A stretch of DNA of 64,000 nt from Mactromeris polynyma (lineage: Eukaryota; Mollusca; Bivalvia; Venerida; Mactridae): assembly GCA_032209605.1 (NCBI GenBank), contig JASFXZ010000039.1, forward strand, positions 3,286,001 through 3,350,000, in the 5' to 3' direction. How positions within the stretch are numbered: the first letter of the stretch is position 1; each line of letters begins with the position of its first letter. Positions 1-14,900 of the stretch are shown one piece after another. The translations under genes and the position numbers were made by a program. Under the pieces are notes generated by a model. That model did no database searches. It saw only the letters and a list, made by a program, of their open reading frames with translations, and was not told the origin of the DNA.

Positions 1-145
1 AAAGATGTGTACATTGTACATAGACATAGTATATAGATGTCTTACTTTGACAGATTTTCCATTGACGTCTTTTTTTCTACCACTAAATTGGGCTTTTTGT
101 CAGTGATTTATGTTCAAAATTCTTCTCTAAAATGTGCTCAAATGG

Positions 146-1612
146 TGTATTCCAACAAATTAGGTTTCAATATATGTTCCAATGATGTGTTCAAATGATG
201 AGTTCAAATAATGTGTTCAAAAAATGTGTTCAAATGATGTGTTCAAATGATGAGTTCAAATGATGTGTTCAAATGATGTGCTCAAATAATGTTTCCAAAT
301 GATGTGCTCAAATAATGTTTCCAAATGATGTGTTCAAATAATGTTTCCAAATGATGTGTTCAAATGATGTGTTCAAATAATGTTTCCAAATGATGTGTTC
401 AAATGATGTGTTCAAATAATGTTTCCAAATGATGTGTTCAAATAATGTTTCCAAATGATGTGTCCAAATGATGTGTTCAAATGATGTGTTCAAATAATGT
501 TTCCAAATGATGTGTTCAAATGATGTGTTCAAATAATGTTTCCAAATGATGTGTTCAAATAATGTTTCCAAATGATGTGTTCAAATAATGTTTCCAAATG
601 ATGTGTTCAAATAATGTTTCCAAATGATGTGTTCAAATAATGTTTCCAAATGATGTGTTCAAATGATGTTTTGCAAATAATGTGTTCAAATGATGTGTTC
701 AAAAAATGTTTTCAAATGATGTTTTCAAATAATATGATTAGCATAATTTGAAATGATTTGTTCAAATGATTTGCTCAAATGATGTTTTCAAATGATTTGT
801 TCAAATGATTTGTTCAAATGATGTTTTCAAATGATTTGTTCAAATGATGTTTTCAAATGATTTGTTCAAATGATGTTTTCAAATGATTTGTTCAAATGAT
901 TAGTTCAAATGATTTGTTCAAATGATGTTTTCAAATGATTTGTTCAAATGATGTTTTCAAATGATTTGTTCAAATGATTTGTTCAAATGATTTGTTCAAA
1001 TGATTTGTTCAAATGATGTTTTCAAATGATTTGTTCAAATGATTTGTTCAAATGATTTGTTCAAATGATGTTTTCAAATGATTTGTTCAAATGATTTGTT
1101 CAAATGATGTTTTCAAATGATTTGTTCAAATGATTTGTTCAAATGATGTTTTCAAATGATTTGTTCAAATGATGTTTTCAAATGATTTGTTCAAATGATT
1201 TGTTCAAATGATGTTTTCAAATGATTTGTTCAAATGATTTGTTCAAATGATGTTTTCAAATGATTTGTTCAAATGATGTTTTCAAATGATTTGTTCAAAT
1301 GATTTGTTCAAATGATGTTTTCAAATGATTTGTTCAAATGATTTGTTCAAATGATTTGTTCAAATGATGTTTTCAAATGATTTGTTCAAATGATTTGTTC
1401 AAATGATGTTTTCAAATGATTTGTTCAAATGATTTGTTCAAATGATGTTTTCAAATGATTTGTTCAAATGATTTGTTCAAATGATGTGTTCAAATGATGT
1501 TTTCAAATGATGTTTTCAAATGATTTGTTCAAAATGTGTGTTCAAATGATGTGTTCAAATGATGTTTTCAAATGATTTGTTCAAAATGTGTGTTCAAAAT
1601 GTGTGTTCACAA
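146..1612. repeat. Minisatellite, 13 bp unit
   Basis: More than 110 tandem copies of a 13 bp unit (caaatgatttgtt and variants). Two blocks differ: 285-665 is mostly a 26 bp dimer pairing a gtgtt unit with an aatgtttc unit, and 730-1540 pairs gtttt and ttgtt units. Non-coding; open frames across it are a by-product of the repeat. Confidence 0.95.
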
Positions 1613-3035
1613 AACTTGTCTTTTTAAGGTATTAAAATGGAAAGTTCACTTCTGCTTTTACTTGTTTTGTGTTATGAAAAGTAAGTCAACGGTTTCCCAG
1701 AGAAAATAGAAGTCTTCCTCCTTTGAGTTTTTTATATTCATTATTTTTCCTGGCATGAGGTGAGGTCAATGACTTATAATCTTTAAAATGGAGGAAATAT
1801 AAGTACATCATGTCACAGAGTTTTAGAAAGATCAACAAAGTTCCCCTAATCAGTTACAGCACTCGTGCTCTCTCGATGACTTGTGCAGAGTACTTGTGAA
1901 AATATGCCATGCTGCACTAATAATACTTGGTAATTAGACACCCAACGATACAAATTATCATGAAATACACTCATATGGTTCTTATAGTAATTTGTTCTAG
2001 TGTTTTATAAGTGCTGTGAATTGGTTACTGAAATTTGAGTCAAGTACATTGACATTGTGTCAGTTTCGTATGCTAATGTGACAGGTCAATATCTGATTTT
2101 CGAAGATAAAATAATGTTTCGTGACTGTATTTTTGATTGCAACTTTGATATTTGTCAAGTTTGGGGAACTTTGTTTGCCATTATGTGAAGTCTTTATGAC
2201 TTGTCCTGTGGTATTTTCCATTCATTAATTCCCCCCCCCCCCTTCACTGTTTGCCCTCTTTGATTTTCCTAGTTATTCCTTATAGTCTGCCAGACCATTC
2301 CTTGCGCCTCTGTTCCCGAACGTAGGTACGCTTTAAACTCATCAAGTGCCTTATGTTTTATGGATTGATGCTGTCCCGGAGGTATGTGTGGGGAGGCATC
2401 GTCTTATGTATGTGGCGTTCCCTGTAGCAACTTATTCCTTCTCTTTTCAGTACATGTATTGGTAAACTAGCATTATAGTTTCCTACAATTTTTCTAAACT
2501 ATGCAAGAACAGATGTATCATCTAGTTCAATGAGTAGTTTACAGTGCTATGATTAATTCTTCAACAATTTAAATCAATTATTTCCTTTTATCAAATTTAT
2601 TTACGATTTTACAATTGCCAAGTACAAAATATTTATATATATATCCTGGAAGTCTTTTACAAGATAAAAAAGCATGTACTTGAACTTTTTTCATGTTCTG
2701 TTTATCAAAACAGATTTTCATTTTATCCTTATCATTCCAGATTTTCTGTTATCAGATGTTCACACCAGAAACATTTTACAAAACCTGTTGAAGCAAATTT
2801 CTGGTGATTTGCTTGTCATAAGAACAACGTCCTATTTTGATATAGCAAATAATGTGCTTGTATAATGTGCTTCAGGTTTTTCAAACATTTGCAGCGTAAT
2901 ATTCATTCTTAAGGCATTTGTCCTACTTGATTTTATTGTAATGTATTTTCATAACCTAAATTATGATTTATACAAGGACCAGCTAACTGACTGACTAATA
3001 CAGGTGTCCAGATTATGAGGGGTTCTTGCTATCAA
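1613..3035. other. Upstream or 5' intron sequence with one dispersed repeat copy
   Basis: AT-rich with no gene found. A 12-base poly-C run lies near 2230. At about 2255-2455 is a reverse-oriented copy of the dispersed element that also flanks the 26 bp array (compare 47440-47640). Confidence 0.6.
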
Positions 3036-4279
3036 AGGTCGGGCTAAATGCCAGTTGTTAGTTCATTAAGAGTATTATATAGGTCAGTCTAAATGCCAGT
3101 TGTCAGTTCATTAAGGGTATTATATAGGTAAGGCTAAATGCCAGTTGTTAGTTCATTAAGAGTATTATATAGGTCAGTCTAAATGCCAGTTGTTAGTTCA
3201 TTAAGAGTATTATATAGGTCAGTCTAAATGCCAGTTGTCAGTTCATTAAGAGTATTATATAGGTCAGTCTAAATGCCAGTTGTCAGTTCATTAAGAGTAT
3301 TATATAGGTCAGTCTAAATGCCAGTTGTTAGTTCATTAAGAGTATTATATAGGTCAGTCTAAATGCCAGTTGTCAGTTCATTAAGGGTATTATATAGGTC
3401 AGGCTAAATGCCAGTTGTCAGTTCATTAAGGGTATTATATAGGTCAGGCTAAATGCCAGTTGTTAGTTCATTAAGAGTATTATATAGGTCAGTCTAAATG
3501 CCAGTTGTCAGTTCATTAAGGGTATTATATAGGTCAGGCTAAATGCCAGTTGTCAGTTCATTAAGGGTATTATATAGGTCAGGCTAAATGCCAGTTGTTA
3601 GTTCATTAAGGGTATTATATAGGTCAGGCTAAATGCCAGTTGTTAGTTCATTAAGAGTATTATATAGGTCAGGCTAAATGCCAGTTGTCAGTTCATTAAG
3701 AGTATTATATAGGTCAGGCTAAATGCCAGTTGTTAGTTCATTAAGAGTATTATATAGGTCGGGCTAAATGCCAGTTGATAGTTCATTAAGAATATTATAT
3801 AGGTCAGGCTAAATGCCAGTTGACAGTATATTTAGGGTATTGTTTAGGTGAAGCTAAATGCCAGTTGTCAGTTCATTTAGGGTATTATATAGGTCAGGCT
3901 AAATGCCAGTTGTCAGTTCATTCAGGGTATTATGTAGGTCAGGCTTAATGCCAGTTGACAGTATATTTAGGGTATTGTTTAGGTGAAGCTAAATGCCAGT
4001 TGTCAGTTCATTTAGGGTATTGTTTAGGTGAAGCTAAATGCCAGTTGACAGTATATTTAGGGTATTGTTTAGGTGAAGCTAAATGCCAGTTGTCAGTTCA
4101 TTTAGGGTATTACATGTATAAAGATTTGGTTAAATATCAGTTAAGTTCATTTTGGTCGGGCTAAATACCATCTGTCAGTACATTTAGGGTATTATGTAGG
4201 CCGAGCTAAATGCCAGTTGTCAGTACATTTAGGGTATTATGTAGGCCGAGCTAAATGCCAGTTGTCAGTACATTTAGTT
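3036..4279. repeat. Minisatellite, 45 bp unit
   Basis: About 27 tandem copies of a 45 bp unit containing ctaaatgccagttgtcag and ggtattatataggtc. Copies at the 3' end (3800-4279) are more diverged and carry a different sub-variant (gtacatttag, gtaggccgag). Confidence 0.95.
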
Positions 4280-5678
4280 TTTTTATAAATTCTCTAAAAT
4301 GACGAAATTACTTCTTTTATTTGAAATTATTTTTGGTCTTCTGTTAATTAATACTACAAATAATTAAAATATTTCTATGTTACAGCAAAATATGGATATG
4401 TGTTTGAGTTTAACAAAAGATGAGTGTGATGATTTTCAGAGAATTACAGCACTCTGTTCCACACCCTATCTTTAGGATTACAATAAATAACGGATTTTCT
4501 TTAAAAAAAAAGTGGATGCCGTGACTATATTAGAGTAAATATTACACTTTTTGGTTGCACTTATGCACCAGCAATTACACATACACTATCAAACAACACA
4601 GTTTGAAGAACAAGTGGTTTTTCATTTAATTACAAGACACAACACTTGCCTTATTGTAAAAGAAATACATAGAAAAAGTACAGACAAGAGGAAAAACCCT
4701 CAGCATTCGTAACTCATATCAGCTCACGTGATTATCATCGTGATAAATATGTCATGCTTAACCACAGACTGACCTCGTACTTACAGATTTACGTCATCCA
4801 CCATCTACATTTCTTTATTATTCTTGAAAAACAGTTTCAGGATAAAATATCAGACTTTGATAAAATTTATAAATCTTGAGATAAAACTTTTCCATATGTT
4901 TTTCATTGGTTACCATGGATATTATATCATTTTAAATTGTTTTGTGCCATGTAACTACGACAATTGCATAAATTGATTGATATTAATATTATTAATTCTA
5001 TAATTTAAAAAACTTTAGTAAAATATTATAGAATTTTCATGGATTTTTAGATTATCATTTTGTTCATTTTATTTTATGTATATCACTTAAACTGTTTGTG
5101 ATTGAGAGTGGTACTGTTTGATATGATGATGTTGTGCTTATTGTGAGAATATTGAAGATTTTTTCAAATAAAACAAGGTATGTATAAAAGCCCATTTATG
5201 CCATTGTTTCATAGAATGTATTAAAAATCTGGTAAAGATATAATTACTTTCAAATGTTTTGATTATATTAATTTCTGCATTATTTAACATATTTTATATA
5301 AAAGTTCATTACATAATCACATTGGTGATATAAATTATAAGGATTTTATTACGTTTAAAAATTGCTAAATGTATCCTGATTAGCTGTTAGTTCATATCAA
5401 ATTTCTCTCATTGGTTAGTAAATTTAGAGTAAAATTGGAATAATTTTATAATTTATTAAACTATAATAATTTCTGAGCATTTGATGTTTTCTCAAAGATA
5501 CGGAGAGAAAATATAAATCTATGAACTTAAAGTTATTAACTTGCTCAAAGACCATTTTTAAATTAATTTTTGCTTTTTCGGCTGAAACTAATTTTCTGTT
5601 AATTAGTTTAGTAATTATCAATGATTTTCGTTTTATGACTATTTGTATCACTAATCATGGTATTGTCCTGTATTTCAG
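4280..5678. other. AT-rich region before exon 1
   Basis: No gene, repeat array or convincing promoter was identified. It may be the 5' UTR intron, given the acceptor at 5678. Confidence 0.5.
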
Positions 5679-5691
5679 AGGTATACCCTAC
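5679..5691 (+). promoter_or_regulatory. RELN: 5' UTR segment before the start codon, after a predicted acceptor
   Basis: tgtatttcag ending at 5678 is a good 3' splice site 13 nt before the ATG, which suggests that the transcript starts further upstream with a non-coding exon. Without transcript data the upstream exon and promoter cannot be placed. Confidence 0.45.
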
Positions 5692-5914
5692 ATGCCTGTC
5701 AAGATGTGGAATTTTGGCCAAATAATATTGTTCTCTGTGATGGTCATCTTGGGGTCATCTCTGATTTCTACTCAAGTCACCCTACCCCCATCTTTCTTTC
5801 TCTGTAATTATCATGGTAGTGTTGAGGAATTGGGTCAACGGACTGCGGAAGTGAAACTCAGCGTGTCTATTAGAGGAAACCCGGACACCTACGTACCAGG
5901 GCATTTTTATCAGC
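5692..5914 (+). CDS. RELN: Reelin exon 1: signal peptide and start of reeler domain
   Basis: First coding exon, 74 codons plus 1 nt. The start is the ATG of MPVKMWNFG, with a second ATG four codons on. It is followed by a hydrophobic stretch ([11 protein letters not shown]) typical of a signal peptide. FFLCNYHG and GNPDTYVPG match the opening of the reeler domain, including its first cysteine. An acceptor (tatttcag, ending 5678) lies just upstream, so one or more 5' UTR exons probably exist further 5' and the promoter was not located. The frame also stays open upstream to 5521, but that part is AT-rich without similarity, so I did not use it. Donor is gtgagt. Intron 1 (5915-7177) holds MITE copies. 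Confidence 0.9.
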
Positions 5915-8900
5915 GTGAGTTTGCTAACATTGTCTTTGATGTCTTCCATGTTAAAGATTTTTTTAAAAGTCGTTTTGATCCCTTCCAAACAGTGTATGTG
6001 CCATATGGCAGTGTATCAGGGGAGCAATATAGGGCCGTCATGGCCCTTTTATTTAATAGTAGCACTATAATCTCGTACTACTTTTTTCACAGTGCAAACT
6101 CACATTTTTTAAAATGAAAACATCAAATTCATTTCTCAATTTTAATCACTTAAAAGAACAAAAACAGCATATTGTAGGTTTTAGCCTTTTCTTTGCTCAA
6201 ATGATTAATTTGACCTTAGGTCTTTGGTAACTTCAATTGTGACAGTCAATAAATCTTTATGTGGAAACTAGCTTGCTATCCCCTTTTGCCGAACCCTATT
6301 TGTAAAATCTTGAACATTACTGTTATTGGGTCTCAGCATAACATTCATCTTGTCGGGTATGAATTTGTCTTAAATATATACACAGAATCAATGTTACCTT
6401 CTTAAAAATCCCTTTTTCAAGAAGATTAAATACAGTCTGACCTTGTTCATTCGAATTCTTCAGGTCCGAAATTTTATTCCAAATAATACATGGTTTCGAA
6501 AAGCCCGTTTCAATTTGATGTGCATAAGAAGATACATCGGCACCGGATATTTACTTAAGTTGATACCGAGTATTCGGATAGAAGGTTGTCGAATAAATGA
6601 GGTCCCACTGTATGTTTTTGTAGATTTTTGTATTCAATATATCTTCTGCATGAAAATGACTGATTAAACTGAAGTATCAATTCTCAGTGACTATTTCATT
6701 CAATTTTTCGCTTGTCTATTTGAAAAAACAAAGAGCTGTAATTGTTGATGATTGATCATCATCGTCTGCATCCACAGAAATGTTAGTTTGCGGAGAAAGT
6801 GTAAGTCCCAATGATAATGTGACCCACAGAATGATGAGTCTGCGTCTGCTTTCTGTGGAATTGTTTTTTCATTGTCCAGTTTATTAACAGGTGGACCTCG
6901 TTTATTTGACTAACTTCTATCCAAAAAATTTTAATGGGCTGTTTGAAACAATGTTTTATGCGATATAAAATTTTGGACCTGATGAATTTGAATGAACGAG
7001 GGCTGACTGTATTTGATATTTCTTCCTCTAGAACAAGGCTGTTTAAGTGGAAATATTGCTTCTGAGTGAAGTATTCATCACTTTTTTATGCAAACAATTC
7101 TCCGTGGAATTATTTTGATATTATTTTATTTTTTTTATAAAACTAGAATACATAAATATGGTGCTCGCTTTTTTCAGTGACGATTTCATCCAGTATGAAC
7201 TTTGACGGTTTTGTGTTATCGGGTCTATACACAATGTCAAGTGGTGCCGCACAACAAATCCAGGCCCTCGGTGGTGGTGGTAACCTACCGTTTGGACAGA
7301 ACCTGCAATGTTCCATCGTACATGCTCACATGTCGGACGATCCTGTACAAGAATTTAACTTTGTATGGATTGCTCCCCCTGCTGGACTGGGATGTGTCAG
7401 CTTTCTGTATGTTATCTGTTTGTGGCATGTTATACTGTTCGCTTGTATTTTCGTGTTACTTCCAGTTCGCGGTACGAAAATGTATATTGTTTTTTTTACA
7501 CGAACAACTACACTTACAAACAATATGGCATAATAGGAAAATTATGGAAATAAATGATAATGTCAGCATTAATTAACTGTTAAATATTTGAATGAAGAAA
7601 CTGAATGCAAAAGAAAATTTAGTAAGTTTTTCTTCCTTTACGTTATTTTGTTAGAATTGCAAAAATACAAGCAAACAGTATATTTCAAAATTGAGTAAAA
7701 AAAATAACCATGCCTATAGCCTTTTTCTCAAGACCAGAGCGTTGAGGTCAGTTTTGAGGAATTCTATAATTCTTGGTAAAAATATGTAATCTTTTGTGCA
7801 CCATGTGATATTTAATTGAATGGTGAAAAAAACATTTCCATTATGTGAAAAGTAAATGTGAAAGGAAACTACCAGTCGGAGTCACAATATTTGTCTCCAA
7901 TGAATATCATCGTTTGCAAGAAATGTTATATTTGAATATGCAGAAAACATTGTTAGTTTGTTATGGTATAAATTTTGTGCCTTATTTTCAACCTTTTTAT
8001 TTCATTTAGGGCATCAGCAACTTTGAAGAATCAACTCTTGTTCAAAGATACCACAGTTCTTCAGCTCTGTGAAGAGGGAGGTAAGAATGTCTCTTCTTAA
8101 TCTTGTTGACATATTATGTAGGACTTCCGTTCATGTATACATTTTGTACTTCAGGCCTTTATAATGCAAGCTGCAAGTTCCTTTTGATTCTGACTATAAA
8201 AATGCTCTCAGTTTTATACCGTATATGTCAGTGTTTTGTAGAAGAATGAATTCTCTGCCTTATATTTAATTTATTTGAATAAATGGAGATATACAAAAGT
8301 AGCCAAATTCTGAACTTGTGTTTCTAATGGCACTATGTATAATAAACAGCGCTATTGTCTGATGACAATATGTGATCATGACCTAAGTTACCAATATATC
8401 TGTTTAGCTAGGAGGTCTATGCTTTTAAGTTTTCCTTGCTAAACTGAAAAGGCCAGTATATATTAATTCCTAGATTATTATAATTTTTTATGAAAAAGTG
8501 GGGAATTTTTATTTCTTGAAAATTGATATCTCTTCCTTTCAGATGACTGGCTATTAGGTCCTCTTGTCACTTAAAAGGAAATAAAATATATGGCGGGTAT
8601 GCTAGATAGTGACGGATTTGCTATTTTTATCTACAGTAAAAGACCACCTCAATAATAGGACCACTTCAAAATTAAGAAAACAATTTTTAAGTCCATTTTC
8701 ACTATTTTGCTCTTTATTCGACCTCAATATTAAGATCACCTCAACATTTAGACTAGTTCTCATGGGTCCCAAGGGTGGTCGCATTATTGAGGTTTTACTG
8801 TAGATTACTTTCTATGAATAATTTCTAATTCTCCTCTGTTTTTCTGGGGTTAAATTTCTCCTGTATGTTGATGATGATAAATGTCATGCATTTTTGCATG

Positions 8901-11900
8901 TTTGTATTTTTGTAGGGCTGAACACAGCACCACAACGTCCAAAGTTAGCAGAACTTCATTCTGATGCTGTAATATTCAGAGATGACTTTGACTCATACGA
9001 CTCCTTCAGTACCGATCATTGGTGAGCCCCTATTGTTGATATAGTGCTTATTATAGTAACATACCTTATACTTCATAATTATACTATATACTATTACATT
9101 TTCTTTTCTCCTGAAGGATTGTTTATTAATTTCCCTTACATAGATAGTTGGTCATTAAGTCTGTAAATCTGTGATAAATAGGCTAACGATAAAGCATCTA
9201 AAGTGATTTCGAGGGGTGAAAGCAAAGTAGTCTATCTTCATGTACATATAAGCCAAGGAGCAGATGGACCTTGTACTGTATCTTTGTTTGAGGAAGTTGC
9301 TATTTGCTTGCCAAGAAACATGGTAGTATTTGATAGATACCCAAGACTGGTTTAGTCAACTAACCACGATATGTTACTGTAATACCCCAAAATAAACGAT
9401 TGTCTGTAAATCCTCTTCATCGTTTAATCTATGGTACTGAAGACAAATGTATTGTCAAATTGATTAGTAATTTCTAGATGATAGCAATATACCATTTTCA
9501 ACATAAAGGATAATTTAAAGTTTACTTTCACTCATATTTCTTCAAAAAAAACGATATTAGATCACCAGTTGTGTGAAGCATTTTTATTGAGATACATGAT
9601 TAAATCATACCAGAATGACATGTTATACTTGAAGGTCGACCTATGATGGTGTGAGTGTTGGTGATACTTGTGGTTCTATATTCTCTGGAGACGCTGCAGT
9701 GTTCTGTGAGAAATCTGGACATAGGCAACTTGTAAGTAATTTTATGAGCTGTTCTATAAGTGACCAAAATATTCATTTTCAGGTTTTACATTTTCTAACA
9801 GAAATATTTTCCCAAGTTTCAATTAATACCAAAAATATTAAAATCGGACACCTACTTATATTTTTATAGCAATTAATACATTAAGAGCAAAATGCAAAAA
9901 ATCAAATCCGAGGCGTTAACTCAAACTATTATTTTACCTGCATGAAGCGCAGAGGTCTAATCAAGGGGAATGTACAGTGCAGTGAATTTTTACCATTTTT
10001 GATATTCCAAAGTAAGGAATCATCCTTATTATCCCTACTTTTGCCCTACTTTTTGACAAGAGGTGAGTTGACAGCCTGTCGAAGGCATTTGGGAAGAAGA
10101 CAACAACAGTACATATTTTTAATTATAACCCTTGTCTTACTTTGTTGAAGGAACATGTCACTTTTCTTTGCTCTCCATCCTCTATGTCTGGTTGTACCAT
10201 TTCACATCATACATTTCAGATTACAAATCCATTAAACACCACATCTGCTGCTGTTCTACATTTTGTGCTTGGTAAGTTTTCATTAACATCACTTGATATC
10301 TTGAGAAATTGAACCATTTATCAAACATAATGTCACGGCAACAATGCAAGAGCGGGATTAGGATTGTTTAAGATGGAGTTTATATACCTTGTTTAAAGTT
10401 AGAATGAAATATACTACATGTATGCATATAACATATTATTATTTTAAATTAAAAGTAATATCTCTAACTTAACACAAGAAGAGACAGGATAAATAGAATA
10501 ATCGGTTGGTGATGCAGATGGAGAAAGTTTATCAGACTCGGATCTGGTATTTGGCTCGCTCGATAAATTCCTCCATATTGCCTGATGAACTTCCTCCATC
10601 TGTGACTTCAATCCATTATTCTCTATATGCATGCTTTGCATCCACTAGTATACAACCTTATTGGCTTGTCTGGTCTTCACATTACCATACCATGTTATTT
10701 TGTGCATACTCATTGAGGTAACTTGAGGGTTCCATTTGACCCTTGAGAAAAACATGGTCTATACCCTATGACCCCATGATTTTCCAAAAAGCCACATTTT
10801 GACCCCAAGGATTCAGACTGAAGGGTCAATTTTTAGATAAATTATAGGTATTTTGGCTATAAAATAGTAAAATCCTGTCAAAAATTATCAAAATGACCGT
10901 TGAGACCAAGTGGAATCCGTGGAAACTTGCTTGCTGACATATTGTTGATATTGTGGTATCAATTAATGCTTACAGGACGTGGTAGCTGTGGATCTAGTGA
11001 CGCTGATCAGGAAATTGTCGTCTCGTTTGGTTTGAATAATTGCCAGGATTGGCTAGAACTAGACAGAGTGAGGTATACATAGTGACATATTATTGTCATC
11101 ACTTTTGTCATGATTTATTGTGATCTTTCACTTACTGGTAGGAACAAAAATCTAAAAGCATTTACAGAATCGTGGGTATAATTTCTACGATTGCTTGAAA
11201 TAAATCCTGGTATATGAAGGTCAAAAACATGGTCTATAACTACCCAGGTAAATGGAGAGATTTGTCACCGTCAGTATATCTGGAGAGTAAACAAGATGGC
11301 ACCTTTATCTGTTCATTTCATTGCTGTGCTGCACCAAAACACCTGTTTCCTTAGTTACAGTCTGTATCTAGTGATATCACTGTTCTCAATGATGGAATTT
11401 AAGTCTTTGTGTGCGACATTGTACTGAATTAAAAATCTGTTTTAAAAAAAAAGGTAAAAAGATATGACAAGAAAACACGCATATCTTCCTTCAATGTGTG
11501 TAGGTGTGTTTGATTTATTTATTTGCCCACTATCTGATATTTGCTGCTTTTAACTGAACTTATTTACATATGTTGTAGGCCTGCCACCTACAAAACTGCC
11601 CCGCAATTGATACTCATACATCTACCTCCTAAGGCTCGTGGGGAGGGTATCTGCTTCGCCTGGAAACAACTTCCTACAGTTGACAAACCTTACAAACTAC
11701 CTGCAACAACAACAGCCACAATGAACGGTGACAACTATGATACATATCACTTGATGGGGCAAGTTGGCACAGTAACGACAGAACAGACAACTACAGAACG
11801 GACAACTACAGAAAGGACAACTACAGAAAGGACAACTACAGAAAGGACAACTACAGAACAGGCAGATTGGTCTACTGACAATTATGATTATGTAGACCTT

Positions 11901-14900
11901 CATAACATGTACCCACCACCTGGTATACCTAGTTATGACATTGGATCAGTAGAAGCGAATGATGAAGCATTTATAGATGACGTCCAGAATGACGATCCTT
12001 TCTCTATACACGGCGTGAAGAAAACAAAGTTTGGAACAAAAGGGAAGAAGATACAGTATAATACAAACATAGAAGATTTACACGAGGAAGCTACAGGCAC
12101 GTATAAAGGATGCTGGGCCATAGATAATGTTATTATTGTCAATACAGCTAACGTACCATCTGTGATGCAAGACAGTTTTGATCCGGTTAATCCTAGCGAA
12201 TGGCTGGCATTTCCTGGCGCGTACTTCAAGGTATTTACATAGTAACATATGAGATGTGTTTAGTAAAGTAAACTTCCTACCAGATATTTATTTATGGTAA
12301 TTCGTCCACATTTATCTTGCCCAGCAAATATTCTGAAAGGGTATACATTATGTGTTATTGATTAAGTACTGAATATATAAAATATGTGATTATTGTCAGA
12401 AAGGTTGTATTTCGATTTGACAATTGATAAAAAAATCAACTACATGCACATGAACAATTAATAGACATTTGAATCCTAAAGCATCTTGCATTTCTTGAAT
12501 GTGATTACTGGTACATTTTATTCATAGAAGACAAATTAAGGTGTTGCAGGGAATGCCACATTCACAAGATAATGCCTCCTCACACATACATAAGATAATG
12601 CCTCCTCACACATACACAAGATAATGCCTCCTCACACATTCAGAAGATAATGCCTCCTCACACATTCACAAGATAATGCCTCCTCACACATACACAAGAT
12701 AATGCCTCCTCACACATACACAAGATAATGCCTCCTCACACATACACAAGATAATGCCTCCTCACACATTCAGAAGATAATGCCTCCTCACACATTCACA
12801 AGATAATGCCTCCTCACACATTCAGAAGATAATGCCTCCTCACACATTCACAAGATAATGCCTCCTCACACATACACAATACAATGCCTCCTCACACATA
12901 CACAATACAATGCCTCCTCACACATACACAAGATAATGCCTCCTCACACATTCCCAAGATAATGCCTCCTCACACATACACAAGATAATGCCTCCTCACA
13001 CATACACAAGATAATGCCTCCTCACACATACACAAGATAATGCCTCCTCACACATACACAAGATAATGCCTCCTCACACATACACAAGATAATGCCTCCT
13101 CACACATTCACAAGATAATGCCTCCTCACACATACACAAGATAATGCCTCCTCACACATACACAAGATAATGCCTCCTCACACATTCACAAGATAATGCC
13201 TCCTCGCACATACACAAGATAATGCCTCCTCACACATACACAAGATAATGCCTCCTCACACATTCACAAGATAATGCCTCCTCACACATACACAAGATAA
13301 TGCCTCCTCACACATACACAAGATAATGCCTCCTCACACATTCACAAGATAATGCCTCCTCACACATACACAAGATAATGCCTCCTCACACATACACAAG
13401 ATAATGCCTCCTCACACATTCACAATACAATGCCTCCTCACACATTCACAAGATAATGCCTCCTCACACATACACAAGATAATGCCTCCTCACACATTCA
13501 CAAGATAATGCCTCCTCACACATACACAAGATAATGCCTCCTCACACATACACAAGATAATGCCTCCTCACACATACACAAGATAATGCCTCCTCACACA
13601 TTCCCAAGATAATGCCTCCTCATACATACACAAGATAATGCCTCCTCACACATACACAAGATAATGCCTCCTCACACATACACAAGATAATGCCTCCTCA
13701 CACATACACAAGATAATGCCTCCTCACACATACACAAGATAATGCCTCCTCACACATTCACAAGATAATGCCTCCTCACACATACACAAGATAATGCCTC
13801 CTCACACATACACAAGATAATGCCTCCTCACACATTCACAAGATAATGCCTCCTCACACATACACAAGATAATGCCTCCTCACACATACACAAGATAATG
13901 CCTCCTCACACATACACAAGATAATGCCTCCTCACACATTCACAAGATAATGCCTCCTCACACATACACAAGATAATGCCTCCTCACACATTCACAAGAT
14001 AATGCCTCCTCACACATACACAAGATAATGCCTCCTCACACATACACAAGATAATGCCTCCTCACACATTCACAATACAATGCCTCCTCACACATTCACA
14101 AGATAATGCCTCCTCACACATACACAAGATAATGCCTCCTCACACATTCACAAGATAATGCCTCCTCACACATACACAAGATAATGCCTCCTCACACATA
14201 CACAAGATAATGCCTCCTCACACATACACAAGATAATGCCTCCTCACACATACACAAGATAATGCATCCTCACACATACACAAGATAATGCATCCTCACA
14301 CATACACAAGATAATGCCTCCTCACACATACACAAGATAATGCCTCCTCACACATACACAAGATAATGCCTCCTCACACATACACAAGATAATGCCTCCT
14401 CACACATACACAAGATAATGCCTCCTCACACATACACAAGATAATGCCTCCTCACACATTCACAAGATAATGCCTCCTCACACATACATAAGATAATGCC
14501 TCCTCACACATTCACAAGATAATGCCTCCTCACACATACACAAGATAATGCCTCCTCACACATACATAAGATAATGCCTCCTCACACATTCACAAGATAA
14601 TGCCTCCTCACACATACACAAGATAATGCCTCCTCACACATTCACAAGATAATGCCTCCTCACACATACACAAGATAATGCCTCCTCACACATTCACAAG
14701 ATAATGCCTCCTCACACATTCACAAGATAATGCCTCCTCACACATTCACAAGATAATGCCTCCTCACACATTCACAAGATAATGCCTCCTCACACATACA
14801 CAAGATAATGCCTCCTCACACATTCACAAGATAATGCCTCCTCACACATTCACAATACAATGCCTCCTCACACATACACAAGATAATGCCTCCTCACACA

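Noticed and set aside
308..571. 87-codon minus-strand frame
   Set aside because: Translation of the 13 bp minisatellite; no gene-like content.
5521..5691. Upstream in-frame ATG at 5521 as the start codon
   Set aside because: The added stretch is AT-rich, would place the signal peptide internally, and a good splice acceptor separates it from the conserved part.
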